Source: Syntrophaceae bacterium UBA6255
GTDB taxonomy: Bacteria; Desulfobacterota; Syntrophia; Syntrophales; Smithellaceae
Reading direction: 5' to 3'
Length of the DNA: 24,512 nt
NCBI GenBank assembly: GCA_002441205.1
Contig: DJVN01000271.1
Coordinates: 1 to 24,512, forward strand
Positions within the stretch are counted from its first letter, which is position 1. Each line of letters starts with the position of its first letter. Below the pieces are notes generated by a model. That model was given only the letters and a program-made list of their open reading frames with translations, did not search any database and was not told the origin of the DNA. The position numbers and the translations under genes were made by a program. Positions 1-8,334 of this stretch are shown one piece after another.

Positions 1-8
1 GCAATCCC

Positions 9-826
9 ATGCTTAAGCTTGAAGTTTTTATTATTTCCGTAGGAATAGCCTTTTTAATAATGATTATCCATAGCCTATTGACCAAGGGCTGGAGGTTTAC
101 TTTTGAATTTTTCGTAGGAGGGTTTCTGTTCGGTTTTGTACGTGAATTTTATTATTTTTCATTTATCCGTTCTTACGAATTTCCCAATATGCCGATAAAG
201 CTTTTAAATGTGCCTGTTTTTATCCCTGTAGGTTGGATATTCACATTTTATTTAGCCTACGAGTTTGTCTGTATGTCCATAAGCTGATTGAGCCAAAAAC
301 AGAAAGAGATTATAAAAATTTTGTCATATTTGCGGCGTTTTTTTCAACCTTCATATGCATACCGATAGAAACCGCCGCAATGAACATGAATTGGTGGTCG
401 TTAAGTCTATTCTACATCAATGACAATATTGCTCCATTTTTATTAATGGGCGGGTGGTCTTATACTACCGTAATATTTTTTTGCATTTATTTTTTTGCAA
501 AGAAAAAACTGCCGCGAGAGCAACTATGGTATGGGTTTTTTCTTTTCATTCTTGTTCTTTCAAATGACTTAAAATGGGCTACGCACATAGGATTTTGGGG
601 TTGGGCAATAATGCAAATAATAGGATGGGTCGGCATGGTTAAGTATAATAAAGAAATCACATTCATCTTTGCGGTATATTTGTTTATTGTTTATTGCAGG
701 TTATTATTTAATTCAATTCCCAACGCTATGTTTGTAACTGTTACATTCATATGTATTTTCATTTATACTTTTATCAAATTGCGCTATATGAACTTAAAAC
801 ATTGCCCAAACATCATCTTGCCATAA
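9..826 (+). pseudogene. Frameshifted carotenoid-biosynthesis-like (CruF/DUF422-type) membrane protein
   Basis: Two overlapping plus-strand frames (9-287 and 233-826) read as the halves of one polytopic membrane protein of about 270 residues. The first half ends soon after IPVGWIFTFYLAYEF. The second continues with KLIEPKTERD and then a helix ending IETAAMNMNWWS. A Pro-rich GW(I/V)FTFYLA segment followed by an E.AAMN..WW segment recalls the DUF422/CruF carotenoid-biosynthesis family, but this is recognition by eye. Joining them needs a -1 shift between about 260 and 285, where I see no classic slippery heptamer, so a true frameshift mutation or an assembly error is likelier than programmed frameshifting. 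Only 8 bases precede the ATG at 9, so the real start may lie outside the window. Around six to seven hydrophobic segments are visible. It converges on the radical SAM gene ending at 870. Confidence 0.5.
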
Positions 827-869
827 ATACGCAAGATATAATGTTACGTGGTACCAGGTTGGTTACGAT

Positions 870-2324
870 TCATTCCTCATAGAGATCCGCAAAAATCTCT
901 ACTGTTATTTTATTTATTAGCAAGTAAAATAGCACTTTAATGTTAATAATCTGAAAGATTTTATGAAAACAATTTTTTCTAAGATAAAATCTTAAGTAAG
1001 CAAGTATATGCAATATAATAATATCTATTGTTCTTATAGATGGCTGGTTTAACTGATATGAGCCAGTTTGTGTTACATAGCGATCCCAATCGTGTGTTTT
1101 AAGAGTGATAGTATCTGAGACAGATATGGTTTTGTAAAATTCTGAACCTGGAAACGGTGTGAAAATATTGAATGAAACAAAATCCAATGGTAAAGTAAGG
1201 GATAAATCTATGGTTTGTTTTATATCTCTTTTGGTTTCACCGGGAAATCCCAAAATAAAACTTGTTACTGTACTAATTCCCTGTTCTTTTATATCCTTCA
1301 ACGCATTAGAAAAACAGCTCTTTTTAATACCTTTATTTATTAAATTTAATATTTTTTGTGATCCGGATTCCAAACCTACAAAAATACTTACGCATCCCGC
1401 ATTTTTCATTAGAGTTAATATCTCCTTATCCAATTTATCAATTCTAGTTCCACATGACCATGAAATCTTCTTATTTAGACCACGTTCAATAATAAGGTTA
1501 CAAAGATTTTTTGTATATTCCTTGTTTATAGTAAATGTTTCATCTACAAAAAGCAGATATTTTGCATTAAATGAATTTATCAAAACTGAAATTTCATCAA
1601 CAGCTATATTAAATGATTTTTGTCTGACTTTATTCCCAAAATTGCGAGAACAAAATTTACATGAATAGGGGCAGCCTCTTGTTGTCTGTAGAAGAAATTC
1701 ATGAGGATTAGAATTGATATGCTTATCCCTGAAAGGGTATTCCTTGTATTTATCCCAATCGAATAAATGCCAGGCAGGCATAGGCAAAGTATCCATATTT
1801 ATATAATAATGATCTGAAGGGGGATTTATGATTATCTTTGAATTAATTCTGTAGCCCAATCCATTTATTTCATTGAAATTTTGTGGAGTATTTATATTTT
1901 CCAATAAAGAATAGAAGCTCTCTTCGCCTTCGCCAATTATGACATAATCTACATAAGGACATTCTGCCAGTGACTCTTCTGGTAATGCTGATACATGAAG
2001 TCCCCCAATTGTTATTGGGATTTGATTAAATTTAGTTTTAATAGTTTGAGCTGTTTTCCATGCCGATTTTATATTTGCAGTAAAAGCTGTAATTCCTATA
2101 TGTGTTGGAGCATAGCTTTCTATTTTTTTATACAAATTTCTTAAGTTTGAATCAATAATTCCATCAAAAATTTCTACTTCAATATTTTTTGCAATCAAAT
2201 ACCCTGCTATACTTGCCAAACCGATATTTGGTGCATAATAATTGATGGTAAATTGATTATATCTGGATGATGGAATAGGTACGATCAATAATACCCTATG
2301 TTTTTTAGGGAGGGTGTTATTCAT
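870..2324 (-). CDS. B12-binding radical SAM protein
   Basis: This 484-residue protein has the classic two-part layout. An N-terminal cobalamin-binding Rossmann-like domain spans about residues 10-150, with GGLH at 107-110 and VIIGEGEE near 128-135. A radical SAM barrel follows with the cluster motif C218-x3-C222-x2-C225 (in RGCPYSCKFC), DETF near 261 and GLESGS at 317-322. The C-terminal tail after about residue 430 is hydrophobic and basic, which suggests membrane association. Known relatives carry out methylations or rearrangements with methylcobalamin and SAM; the substrate here cannot be told. The gene stands alone on the minus strand, is visibly AT-rich compared with the 2712-5406 genes, and has only a weak Shine-Dalgarno (AAAAGAC) before the ATG at 2324. 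The family call is firm, the reaction unknown. Confidence 0.9.
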   Translation of the reverse strand: MNNTLPKKHRVLLIVPIPSSRYNQFTINYYAPNIGLASIAGYLIAKNIEVEIFDGIIDSNLRNLYKKIESYAPTHIGITAFTANIKSAWKTAQTIKTKFNQIPITIGGLHVSALPEESLAECPYVDYVIIGEGEESFYSLLENINTPQNFNEINGLGYRINSKIIINPPSDHYYINMDTLPMPAWHLFDWDKYKEYPFRDKHINSNPHEFLLQTTRGCPYSCKFCSRNFGNKVRQKSFNIAVDEISVLINSFNAKYLLFVDETFTINKEYTKNLCNLIIERGLNKKISWSCGTRIDKLDKEILTLMKNAGCVSIFVGLESGSQKILNLINKGIKKSCFSNALKDIKEQGISTVTSFILGFPGETKRDIKQTIDLSLTLPLDFVSFNIFTPFPGSEFYKTISVSDTITLKTHDWDRYVTQTGSYQLNQPSIRTIDIIILHILAYLRFYLRKNCFHKIFQIINIKVLFYLLINKITVEIFADLYEE

Positions 2325-2711
2325 GTCTTTTAAAATAAGTTCATACAGATATTCATTTATTCAGTTTATTCCCCTATGGCAGAGACCACAGCGTGAAATT
2401 ATTTATCTATATTTTTATTAGAGAAATTATCATGTCTCCTAATGAATTACAAGTTTATTAATTCCATTTTAGCAATAATTTGTTGACATAAAAAATCGTA
2501 CTTCCTATACTTTCCTCCGTAAAATATTTTCATCAACCCGATTTTTTGAAGTCCATCATCTATTCCATTATATCGGCGGGTGAAATTCTATATAAGGTTC
2601 TGCTTACGGGTCACAATTTAATCGGCGCGGGAATATATAATCTTTAATAGAACCCATACATGCGGATGTTATACAGAAGTTAATGCAAGTCAAATAGGGA
2701 AGATCAGTCAA
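2325..2711. other. Divergent intergenic region with promoter and long leader
   Basis: This 387-base AT-rich gap separates the minus-strand radical SAM gene from the plus-strand methyltransferase. It contains one clear plus-strand sigma70 promoter (2483-2511), listed separately. From its predicted start near 2518 there is an untranslated leader of about 190 bases to the ATG at 2712. No convincing small ORF, tRNA or recognisable riboswitch was seen in the leader. No good minus-strand promoter was found by eye. Confidence 0.5.
2483..2511 (+). promoter_or_regulatory. Sigma70-type promoter for the methyltransferase/U32 genes
   Basis: A perfect -35 hexamer TTGACA (2483-2488) is followed by a 17-base spacer and TATACT (2506-2511), five of six matches to the -10 consensus. 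The spacer ends in ACTTCC, also found in the promoter at 11648. Transcription would start near 2518 and run into the methyltransferase and the two U32 genes. Confidence 0.7.
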
Positions 2712-3362
2712 ATGAGCATCATAAATAAAGAAGGGATGACTACAGAAGAATTTTTTCTTTACAGGAACAAACAACGCCCTTCGCGTCATGCACGTAACAT
2801 ATGTCTCCGGTTTATGAATCACTGTCATGCGATGTCAGTTCTGGAAGTTGGATGCGGTGTCGGATTAACTTTACAGCAAATAATCGGTTTCACGAAAGAA
2901 AGCGTTCTGGTTACGGGCTGCGACATCGATCCGGAGATGCTCCGTCTTGCAGCCGAAGTGAACAGGCTGGAAATGGGTAGCCGAGTGTCACTCGTGTGCA
3001 ACGGGGACGATTCGCTGCCGTTTGCTGCGGATGCTTTCGATCTTGTTTTTTCCGAGGCGTCTCTTCATCATTTCGAGGACGCGCGCAGCATGATCTCGGA
3101 AATGTGGCGTGTACTCAAGCCCGGCGGTAACCTCGTCATTGTTGACGCGAATCCTGAATCACTGCTGGCTCGGGGATATGCGACTTATGTGAAAATGAAG
3201 GAGTGGATCGAATCGGCGGGTAAGGGTGAAATGGCGCTCGCGCATTCAATACGGGATGCGCTCCCCGAAAAGAAGGTAACAAGTTTAATGGCGGATTTGG
3301 GAATCAACTGCCGAACGACTAGGTCGCGAGTCTCAATTTGTTATGAAACAGTTAAACCATAG
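2712..3362 (+). CDS. Class I SAM-dependent methyltransferase (Methyltransf_11/UbiE-like)
   Basis: This 216-residue protein has the SAM-binding motif I VLEVGCGVG at about residues 43-51, an acidic end-of-strand-2 segment (CDIDPEM), and the motif IV/post-motif segment DLVFSEASLHHF, then WRVLKPGGNLVIVD. Together these are typical of small-molecule methyltransferases in the Methyltransf_11/UbiE group. A GGGAAG ribosome site sits 9 bases before the ATG. It is the first gene downstream of the strong promoter at 2483 and is followed by two UbiU/UbiV-like genes on the same strand (gaps of 80 and 59 bases), so it probably methylates a product or precursor of that pair. An O- or C-methylation of a quinone-like or lipid compound is possible but unproven. 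No transmembrane segment is evident. Confidence 0.85.
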   Translation: MSIINKEGMTTEEFFLYRNKQRPSRHARNICLRFMNHCHAMSVLEVGCGVGLTLQQIIGFTKESVLVTGCDIDPEMLRLAAEVNRLEMGSRVSLVCNGDDSLPFAADAFDLVFSEASLHHFEDARSMISEMWRVLKPGGNLVIVDANPESLLARGYATYVKMKEWIESAGKGEMALAHSIRDALPEKKVTSLMADLGINCRTTRSRVSICYETVKP

Positions 3363-3442
3363 CGACCGGCGTGACGGAAGATTAACCATGACTATCGGAC
3401 TTGAATTATAACCCAAACGGCTTATTCCAATAGAGAATAAAT

Positions 3443-4534
3443 ATGGAAATTCTTTCACCTATAAACAGCTTGAGTGAAGTCGAACCGTTACATGCGGCTG
3501 GCGCAACAGAGCTATACTGTGGAATAATGCGCCGCGAGGTGCAGCGGGAATATACAAACGTGTTTTCGTTGAATTCACGGCAGGTGCCGGAAGCAAATCT
3601 TTCAAACTTCTATGAGCTGTCTGAGATCGTCGCGGCGTCTCGGCGGCACGGAATGAGAACATACGTTACTTATAATGCGTTCTACACGAAAGCACAGTTT
3701 TCGGTGGTTAAATCGGAAGTTGAGAAGATCATCGCCTGCGGAGCCGACGGCCTGATAGTTGCCGATATCGCATTGATTACTTATTTGAATGAAAAATATC
3801 CTGGTGTAAAAGTTATTATCAGTACGTTCGGAGGGGCGTTCAATTCTCATACAGTGCGACTGTACCGCGATTTTGGTGCTTCACGAATTACGCTGCCTCG
3901 GCATCTTACCATAGGCGAGATCGCGGATACCGCGGCGGCATGTCCCCAAACCGGGTTCGAAGTTTTCATAATGTCAGAACGCTGTTATTTCCCGAATTCG
4001 TTGTGCCGATTCGAGCATGCAACATACAGGGTGAAAGGTGGTTTGTTTACGTACGCGGCTGCGCTGGCACAATGTTTACTTGGCCGTAAGATGTCCTTCC
4101 TTTTCGGCACCTACCGAAATCGGCTAATTAACCATATTCAGGACAGGTTTGCGGCCTACAATGGAATGATGTGCTGCAGGGAATATAAAGCGGATTTGAT
4201 AAACGCGGTAGACGGCAAGGTGCTCGAATCAGAACTAAATTTCAAATTTTTTGATACACTGAATAATTTTCGCGAGGCGTGCGGTCTTTGTGCACTGTAT
4301 GACATCGTGCAGGTGCCCGGCGTAGAGTCGGTGAAGATTGTTGGACGCCAGAATCTAACGTCTCGTAAGTGCGCGGACACGCGCATGGTGCGTGACGCCC
4401 TAGCCTTGCTGAAAAGCAATCCGTCCCGCCTCGAATACACGAATACAGTTAAAAAAATGAGAATGGATCTCTATCCCAATTACTGCGGCGAAGGATTCTG
4501 CTACTACTGCGAGCCGGATAAGAAAAGGTTATAA
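3443..4534 (+). CDS. U32-family [4Fe-4S] protein, UbiU-like
   Basis: This 363-residue protein starts with the U32 signature EILSPINSL and an AAGATELYCG segment. Later come DGLIVADIALITYL, RITLPRHL and VESVKIVGRQ, which parallel matching blocks in E. coli UbiU. UbiU binds a [4Fe-4S] cluster through C169, C176, C193 and C232. Here C181 and C188 keep the 7-residue spacing, and C211 and C244/C245 follow at comparable distances. UbiU acts with UbiV in oxygen-independent hydroxylation during ubiquinone synthesis; other U32 members (RlhA, TrhP) hydroxylate RNA. Extra cysteines at 280, 283, 348, 353 and 356, absent from UbiU, could hold a second metal site. The next gene is UbiV-like, so a heterodimer is likely. 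A true protease role is unlikely. The family call is firm; the substrate is unknown. Confidence 0.85.
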   Translation: MEILSPINSLSEVEPLHAAGATELYCGIMRREVQREYTNVFSLNSRQVPEANLSNFYELSEIVAASRRHGMRTYVTYNAFYTKAQFSVVKSEVEKIIACGADGLIVADIALITYLNEKYPGVKVIISTFGGAFNSHTVRLYRDFGASRITLPRHLTIGEIADTAAACPQTGFEVFIMSERCYFPNSLCRFEHATYRVKGGLFTYAAALAQCLLGRKMSFLFGTYRNRLINHIQDRFAAYNGMMCCREYKADLINAVDGKVLESELNFKFFDTLNNFREACGLCALYDIVQVPGVESVKIVGRQNLTSRKCADTRMVRDALALLKSNPSRLEYTNTVKKMRMDLYPNYCGEGFCYYCEPDKKRL

Positions 4535-4593
4535 ACATTGGGAGTAATAAAATTACCAAATTAAAATTGAGCGGAGCGAAATCCTGAAAGCAA

Positions 4594-5406
4594 ATGGCTG
4601 AAAAGAAAGAACCGGATAAAAAGATATTTATCGAGAGAGCGGCAGAGATGCCTTGCGGAAAAGGCGAATTCACCGGAGTGTACGTTGGCAGCGGGTTTTG
4701 TCAGGAAGCTTTACCGACCCGTGAAGAACTGGCTAGATTTATTTGGGCGGCGCAGGAGCGCGGTCTTAGTCTTCACCTTGTTACGCCGTATTTGACGGAG
4801 TCGCATATAGGACACGCAATTGCATTGGCTGAGACGCTCACTTCTTTAGCGCCAGGTTCCGAGGTCATCGCTAACGATCTCGGATTTCTCACGACGATTG
4901 CGACAGATTTCAAAGGACTTAAGCCTGTCGCCGGTATAATACTCGCTTTTCAGCGAAGTGACCCTAGGATTATGGAAATACTTGACACAGCGTTCGACGG
5001 GTCGGAACTTGAAAGAAAACGAATGGAGTTTCAACATATATCCATTCATAATCCAATTTTCGCAAGGTTTTTAAAAGAACGACATGTGTCGAGAATTGAA
5101 ATACAGAATCCGCAACAGGGTTTTGGCACTGTGGGCGTGACAGACTTTGAGTACAGTCTCCACACTCCATATGTATATATAACGAGTACAAGGTTCTGCC
5201 AGCCTGTCGAACGGCTGACGAGTCCAGGACGCATACCTGGCTTCTATAGCTGCCGACACCATTGCGCAGAACGTTATTTTCGGCTCACTCCGCATGGCGG
5301 CAATACGCGATTTATTTACCGGGGGAATACCATCTATTACGAAAATCCGCCACACGAAATTCCTTCGTTTGTAGATCGTGTAATCATTCATAGGCAGCCT
5401 TCTTAG
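4594..5406 (+). CDS. U32-family protein, UbiV-like partner
   Basis: This 270-residue protein is divergent overall but keeps the four-cysteine plan of UbiV (C39, C180, C193, C197 in E. coli). Here C36 lies in VGSGFCQE, C202 in STRFCQPV, and C220 and C224 in SCRHHC, with the same Cx3C ending. A segment ANDLGFL near 93-99 parallels SDLGVV of UbiV. An [4Fe-4S] cluster is therefore expected. It lies 59 bases after the UbiU-like gene, matching the ubiU-ubiV order, and both follow a methyltransferase. No UbiT (SCP2) homologue is visible nearby. The ribosome site before the ATG is weak, and a start at the Met codon at 4648 is possible. The partner role is inferred from the cysteine pattern and position; overall similarity looks low. 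Confidence 0.7.
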   Translation: MAEKKEPDKKIFIERAAEMPCGKGEFTGVYVGSGFCQEALPTREELARFIWAAQERGLSLHLVTPYLTESHIGHAIALAETLTSLAPGSEVIANDLGFLTTIATDFKGLKPVAGIILAFQRSDPRIMEILDTAFDGSELERKRMEFQHISIHNPIFARFLKERHVSRIEIQNPQQGFGTVGVTDFEYSLHTPYVYITSTRFCQPVERLTSPGRIPGFYSCRHHCAERYFRLTPHGGNTRFIYRGNTIYYENPPHEIPSFVDRVIIHRQPS

Positions 5407-5442
5407 ACGGTTACGCCATTGATGATTTAGCAAGAATATCTT

Positions 5443-6771
5443 TTACTTAAAAAAAGATAAGGAAAGATTATTTTGACATTTGTAAATTAATTGTCGTATA
5501 GGGATTGACAAACACGGGAGAAAACGATCCACCAATAAACCACCGTTTGCTAAAAGTTTAGGCGCCTTGAATTTATTTCCTTGGCCTTGTGACATAGCCA
5601 TACAGCGAGCATACTCCGACATATCGCCATTCCCTTCTTTATTTGGAAGAGGAGCATCTCCCCAAAAAAAGTCAGAATAATACAGGCTGCAATTTGTTTT
5701 TTTAACGACATATTTCAATGCCGCCCTGTATTCTTTGTTCGCTTTGAGATATCTTCTCGCATAATAGATTAAGGGATAATAAGATTTTTTTGATTTAACG
5801 ATTTTAATAGCTTCTATGAGCTTTTCCGGATTCTCAATTATCTCTGATGTTGAATGGTATTTATCCATGCTAAACCAAATTGTACCGCCTGAAAAACTAT
5901 TCAAAAACATTTCTAAAATGTTCTTCTGCGGCACCTTTATGAAATCATGTTGAATTCTTAATCTATAGCGCCGCGAAAATAAAGACTGCACATCCTTATC
6001 TTCATAAAAAGCAACGTAATCTATATGATTATTTGCAAAAGTAATGCTCTTATTGTCTGATAAAAATTCTAAATCTCTTTTCACATTCTCTGCTGTCCGA
6101 AAAACTGGCCCTCGTTTAAATTGCATTAGTTGCTCAGACATCCCTCCGACACAATTTTGACAGTCAACCGGGCACCCCCGAAAGGACATCAAATAAGGGA
6201 AAATCGAAACCGGCCAACCAGAGTTGAATTTATGTATTTTATATGTATCGTGCTTAAACGATGGAAAAAAATTAATATCATAATACTTATTAAAATTTAT
6301 TTCTTCTTGAGATAACTTAAATGACCACGGGGTAACAAATTCATGTTTCCCTACAAGATTTGGAATTGTTTCTATATTTTTACCATTCATCAACTCATCA
6401 ACCAGTCGTGCTGTTGGAATTTCACCATCCCCACGAATAATATAATCAATGGGCGTATTTTTCACCAAAATGTCTGCAAAAAGGCTTGCCGTCAATCCAC
6501 CCGCGATAATAATAATTTTTGATCTTTTTTCTTTAATGTACGCAGCAAGTTCAAGTGCACCGTTCAAGGAAAGATACCAATGAATGTCCATAAGAACTAT
6601 TTTCACCTTATTTAAATCAACTAATCGCAATTCATCAGGATAATACCCAACCACCGGATAGGATATTCTATTAATAATAGCTGGCACCGACATAGGGAGC
6701 ATACATCGAAACAACATGGGTGTCTTAGGATGAACATAAATAATGGCGGGTGTATTATGGCAATTAATCAT
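5443..6771 (-). CDS. Divergent B12-binding radical SAM protein
   Basis: This 442-residue protein has an N-terminal cobalamin-binding-like domain, with IIIIAGGLTASLFAD near 86-100 and IDYIIRGDGE near 108-117. The cluster motif is C200-x3-C204-x2-C207 within FRGCPVDCQNCVGG. The later barrel is unusual: the common GLESG SAM-contact segment is not obvious, and FSGGTIWFSMDKYHS occupies a comparable place. It is the last gene of the minus-strand operon, 15 bases after the previous stop, with its own good ribosome site (AAGGAG, 4 bases before ATG). It is clearly more AT-rich than the three upstream genes, suggesting a separate origin. The reaction is unknown. The gene converges on the UbiV-like gene with a 36-base gap and no obvious terminator hairpin. 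Confidence 0.85.
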   Translation of the reverse strand: MINCHNTPAIIYVHPKTPMLFRCMLPMSVPAIINRISYPVVGYYPDELRLVDLNKVKIVLMDIHWYLSLNGALELAAYIKEKRSKIIIIAGGLTASLFADILVKNTPIDYIIRGDGEIPTARLVDELMNGKNIETIPNLVGKHEFVTPWSFKLSQEEINFNKYYDINFFPSFKHDTYKIHKFNSGWPVSIFPYLMSFRGCPVDCQNCVGGMSEQLMQFKRGPVFRTAENVKRDLEFLSDNKSITFANNHIDYVAFYEDKDVQSLFSRRYRLRIQHDFIKVPQKNILEMFLNSFSGGTIWFSMDKYHSTSEIIENPEKLIEAIKIVKSKKSYYPLIYYARRYLKANKEYRAALKYVVKKTNCSLYYSDFFWGDAPLPNKEGNGDMSEYARCMAMSQGQGNKFKAPKLLANGGLLVDRFLPCLSIPIRQLIYKCQNNLSLSFFK

Positions 6772-6786
6772 GTATCTCCTTCAAAA

Positions 6787-8334
6787 TTATTTATTGTACC
6801 ATTTTGGTCTTACCATGCCTACATACGCCGATAGAGTCTCACCACGCCTCGGTGATCGCGAAGGGAATAGGCGGTCCAGCAAATAATCAAAAAATGCGCG
6901 TACGCTTACCACAAACCACCACATATACATCCGACGACGATATTTGTGCGGCGAAAAGATTCCCCGCGCAATCCGAAGCGGATTCAGATAGCAACGGTTC
7001 ATCTCCCAAATCGTTAACTCCAACTCCTCTCGTGTCATCGTATCTGTGCGCATGACCGGGGTCATCCAGTCATATTTTGCAGAATCCGTTATTTCAAGCC
7101 ATCCAGCTTCCTTCGCATCCTTCCACAACAACGTGCCGGGGACGGGCGTCACCGGGTGGAATGCCGGGTAATCAGGATTTAACTTTTCCACATAACTTAA
7201 GAGGTGATTCAGGCTTTCTTTCGTATCCTGCCGAAGCCCTACGATAAACGTTGTCTGTAAAAAGAGCGAAGGATATTTTTTACGAAGCTTTGGAATAAAT
7301 GACTGCATCAATTCCACATTCGAGTTGTGTTTCTTCAGCTTATCAAGCTCCTCATCATTTGCCCTCTCCAAACCTGTACAGATATGAGTCAGACCTGAGG
7401 CAATCAATTTTTCAAACAGTCCCGTTTTTTCGTCTCTCTCCATAAAATCGGACCGGAAAAATGCAAACCAGTTCACGCCGAGCTTTCTTCGCAGCAGTTC
7501 ATCAGCGAATCTATCGCTCCATTTGGGATCGACGTTCCAGGTATCATCCACAAACACCAAACATTTTTTACCATACTTTTTTACCAGAAGTTCCATCTCA
7601 TCAACAACGGGTTCAACGGAACGGGTGCGCCAGCGCGGGGAAAGTTGCTCGTTCGGCGGATCACCTTCACGTTTAGCCATCTGAATCCAGCACGCACAAA
7701 AACTGCAACCGCTTACACATCCGCGACTGTGATGAATGGTCACACCGCCCGGAGAAAACAGATAGCGCGCCGTTCCATAGCGATCCATCGGCAACAAATC
7801 ATAAGCAGGAATCGGAAGGTCGTCCAAGTTAGCAATTAATTCCCGATAACCTGTATATATCACACGACCGTCGCCGGCAGGTAATGCGAGCCCCTTGATC
7901 TTTGTCAGATCACCGCCACCTTCCAACGTCTGTAAAAATTCAGAAAGCGTTTTTTCGCCCTCACCTCTTACGATTGCATCAATAGGATATTTTGAAAAAG
8001 CATCCTCGCAGGTGTACGAAAAATGTACGCCACCTGCGACTGTAAAAATATTCTTTGAAACGGACTTGGCAATCTGAAATACTCTGCCGCTTTCGTGAGC
8101 GTACAGCGTCTCCGAATCTCCCGCTAATACTACCTGTGGCGCAAGATCTCTTATTTTTTGTTCGAGACTCTTCCAACCTGTCTTGAGCGGCATGCAATCC
8201 AGAAGGATAACCTCATGCCCTTGCCGTCTGGCCTCTGCTCCAAGGCAGGCAAGCGCCTGAGGAAGCAGATAATTATCCTGCTCATTCATGTAAGGCCATA
8301 TATATTTTGGTGGTCGAACAAATAATAATCGCAT
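6787..8334 (-). CDS. B12-binding radical SAM protein
   Basis: This 515-residue protein starts with MRLLFVRPPK, a usual opening for this family. The cobalamin-binding domain includes AGGVHFSYTCEDAF near 100 and IVRGEGE near 121. The radical SAM motif is C206-x3-C210-x2-C213 (SRGCVSGCSFC), with an extra Cys at 215. DDTW and GLERAN replace the more common DE.F and GLESGS. The C-terminal 80 residues are basic and aromatic (MYMWWFVVSVRAFF), suggesting contact with the membrane. Its ATG overlaps the stop of the upstream gene by one base (TAATG), which indicates translational coupling. It is the third gene of a methyltransferase/radical SAM operon. The product is unknown; radical methylation of a lipid or secondary metabolite is one option. 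Confidence 0.9.
   Translation of the reverse strand: MRLLFVRPPKYIWPYMNEQDNYLLPQALACLGAEARRQGHEVILLDCMPLKTGWKSLEQKIRDLAPQVVLAGDSETLYAHESGRVFQIAKSVSKNIFTVAGGVHFSYTCEDAFSKYPIDAIVRGEGEKTLSEFLQTLEGGGDLTKIKGLALPAGDGRVIYTGYRELIANLDDLPIPAYDLLPMDRYGTARYLFSPGGVTIHHSRGCVSGCSFCACWIQMAKREGDPPNEQLSPRWRTRSVEPVVDEMELLVKKYGKKCLVFVDDTWNVDPKWSDRFADELLRRKLGVNWFAFFRSDFMERDEKTGLFEKLIASGLTHICTGLERANDEELDKLKKHNSNVELMQSFIPKLRKKYPSLFLQTTFIVGLRQDTKESLNHLLSYVEKLNPDYPAFHPVTPVPGTLLWKDAKEAGWLEITDSAKYDWMTPVMRTDTMTREELELTIWEMNRCYLNPLRIARGIFSPHKYRRRMYMWWFVVSVRAFFDYLLDRLFPSRSPRRGETLSAYVGMVRPKWYNK

Noticed and set aside
3443..4534. Reading the U32 gene as a collagenase-like protease
   Set aside because: The cysteine pattern matches the iron-sulfur UbiU type, and characterised members of that type are not proteases.
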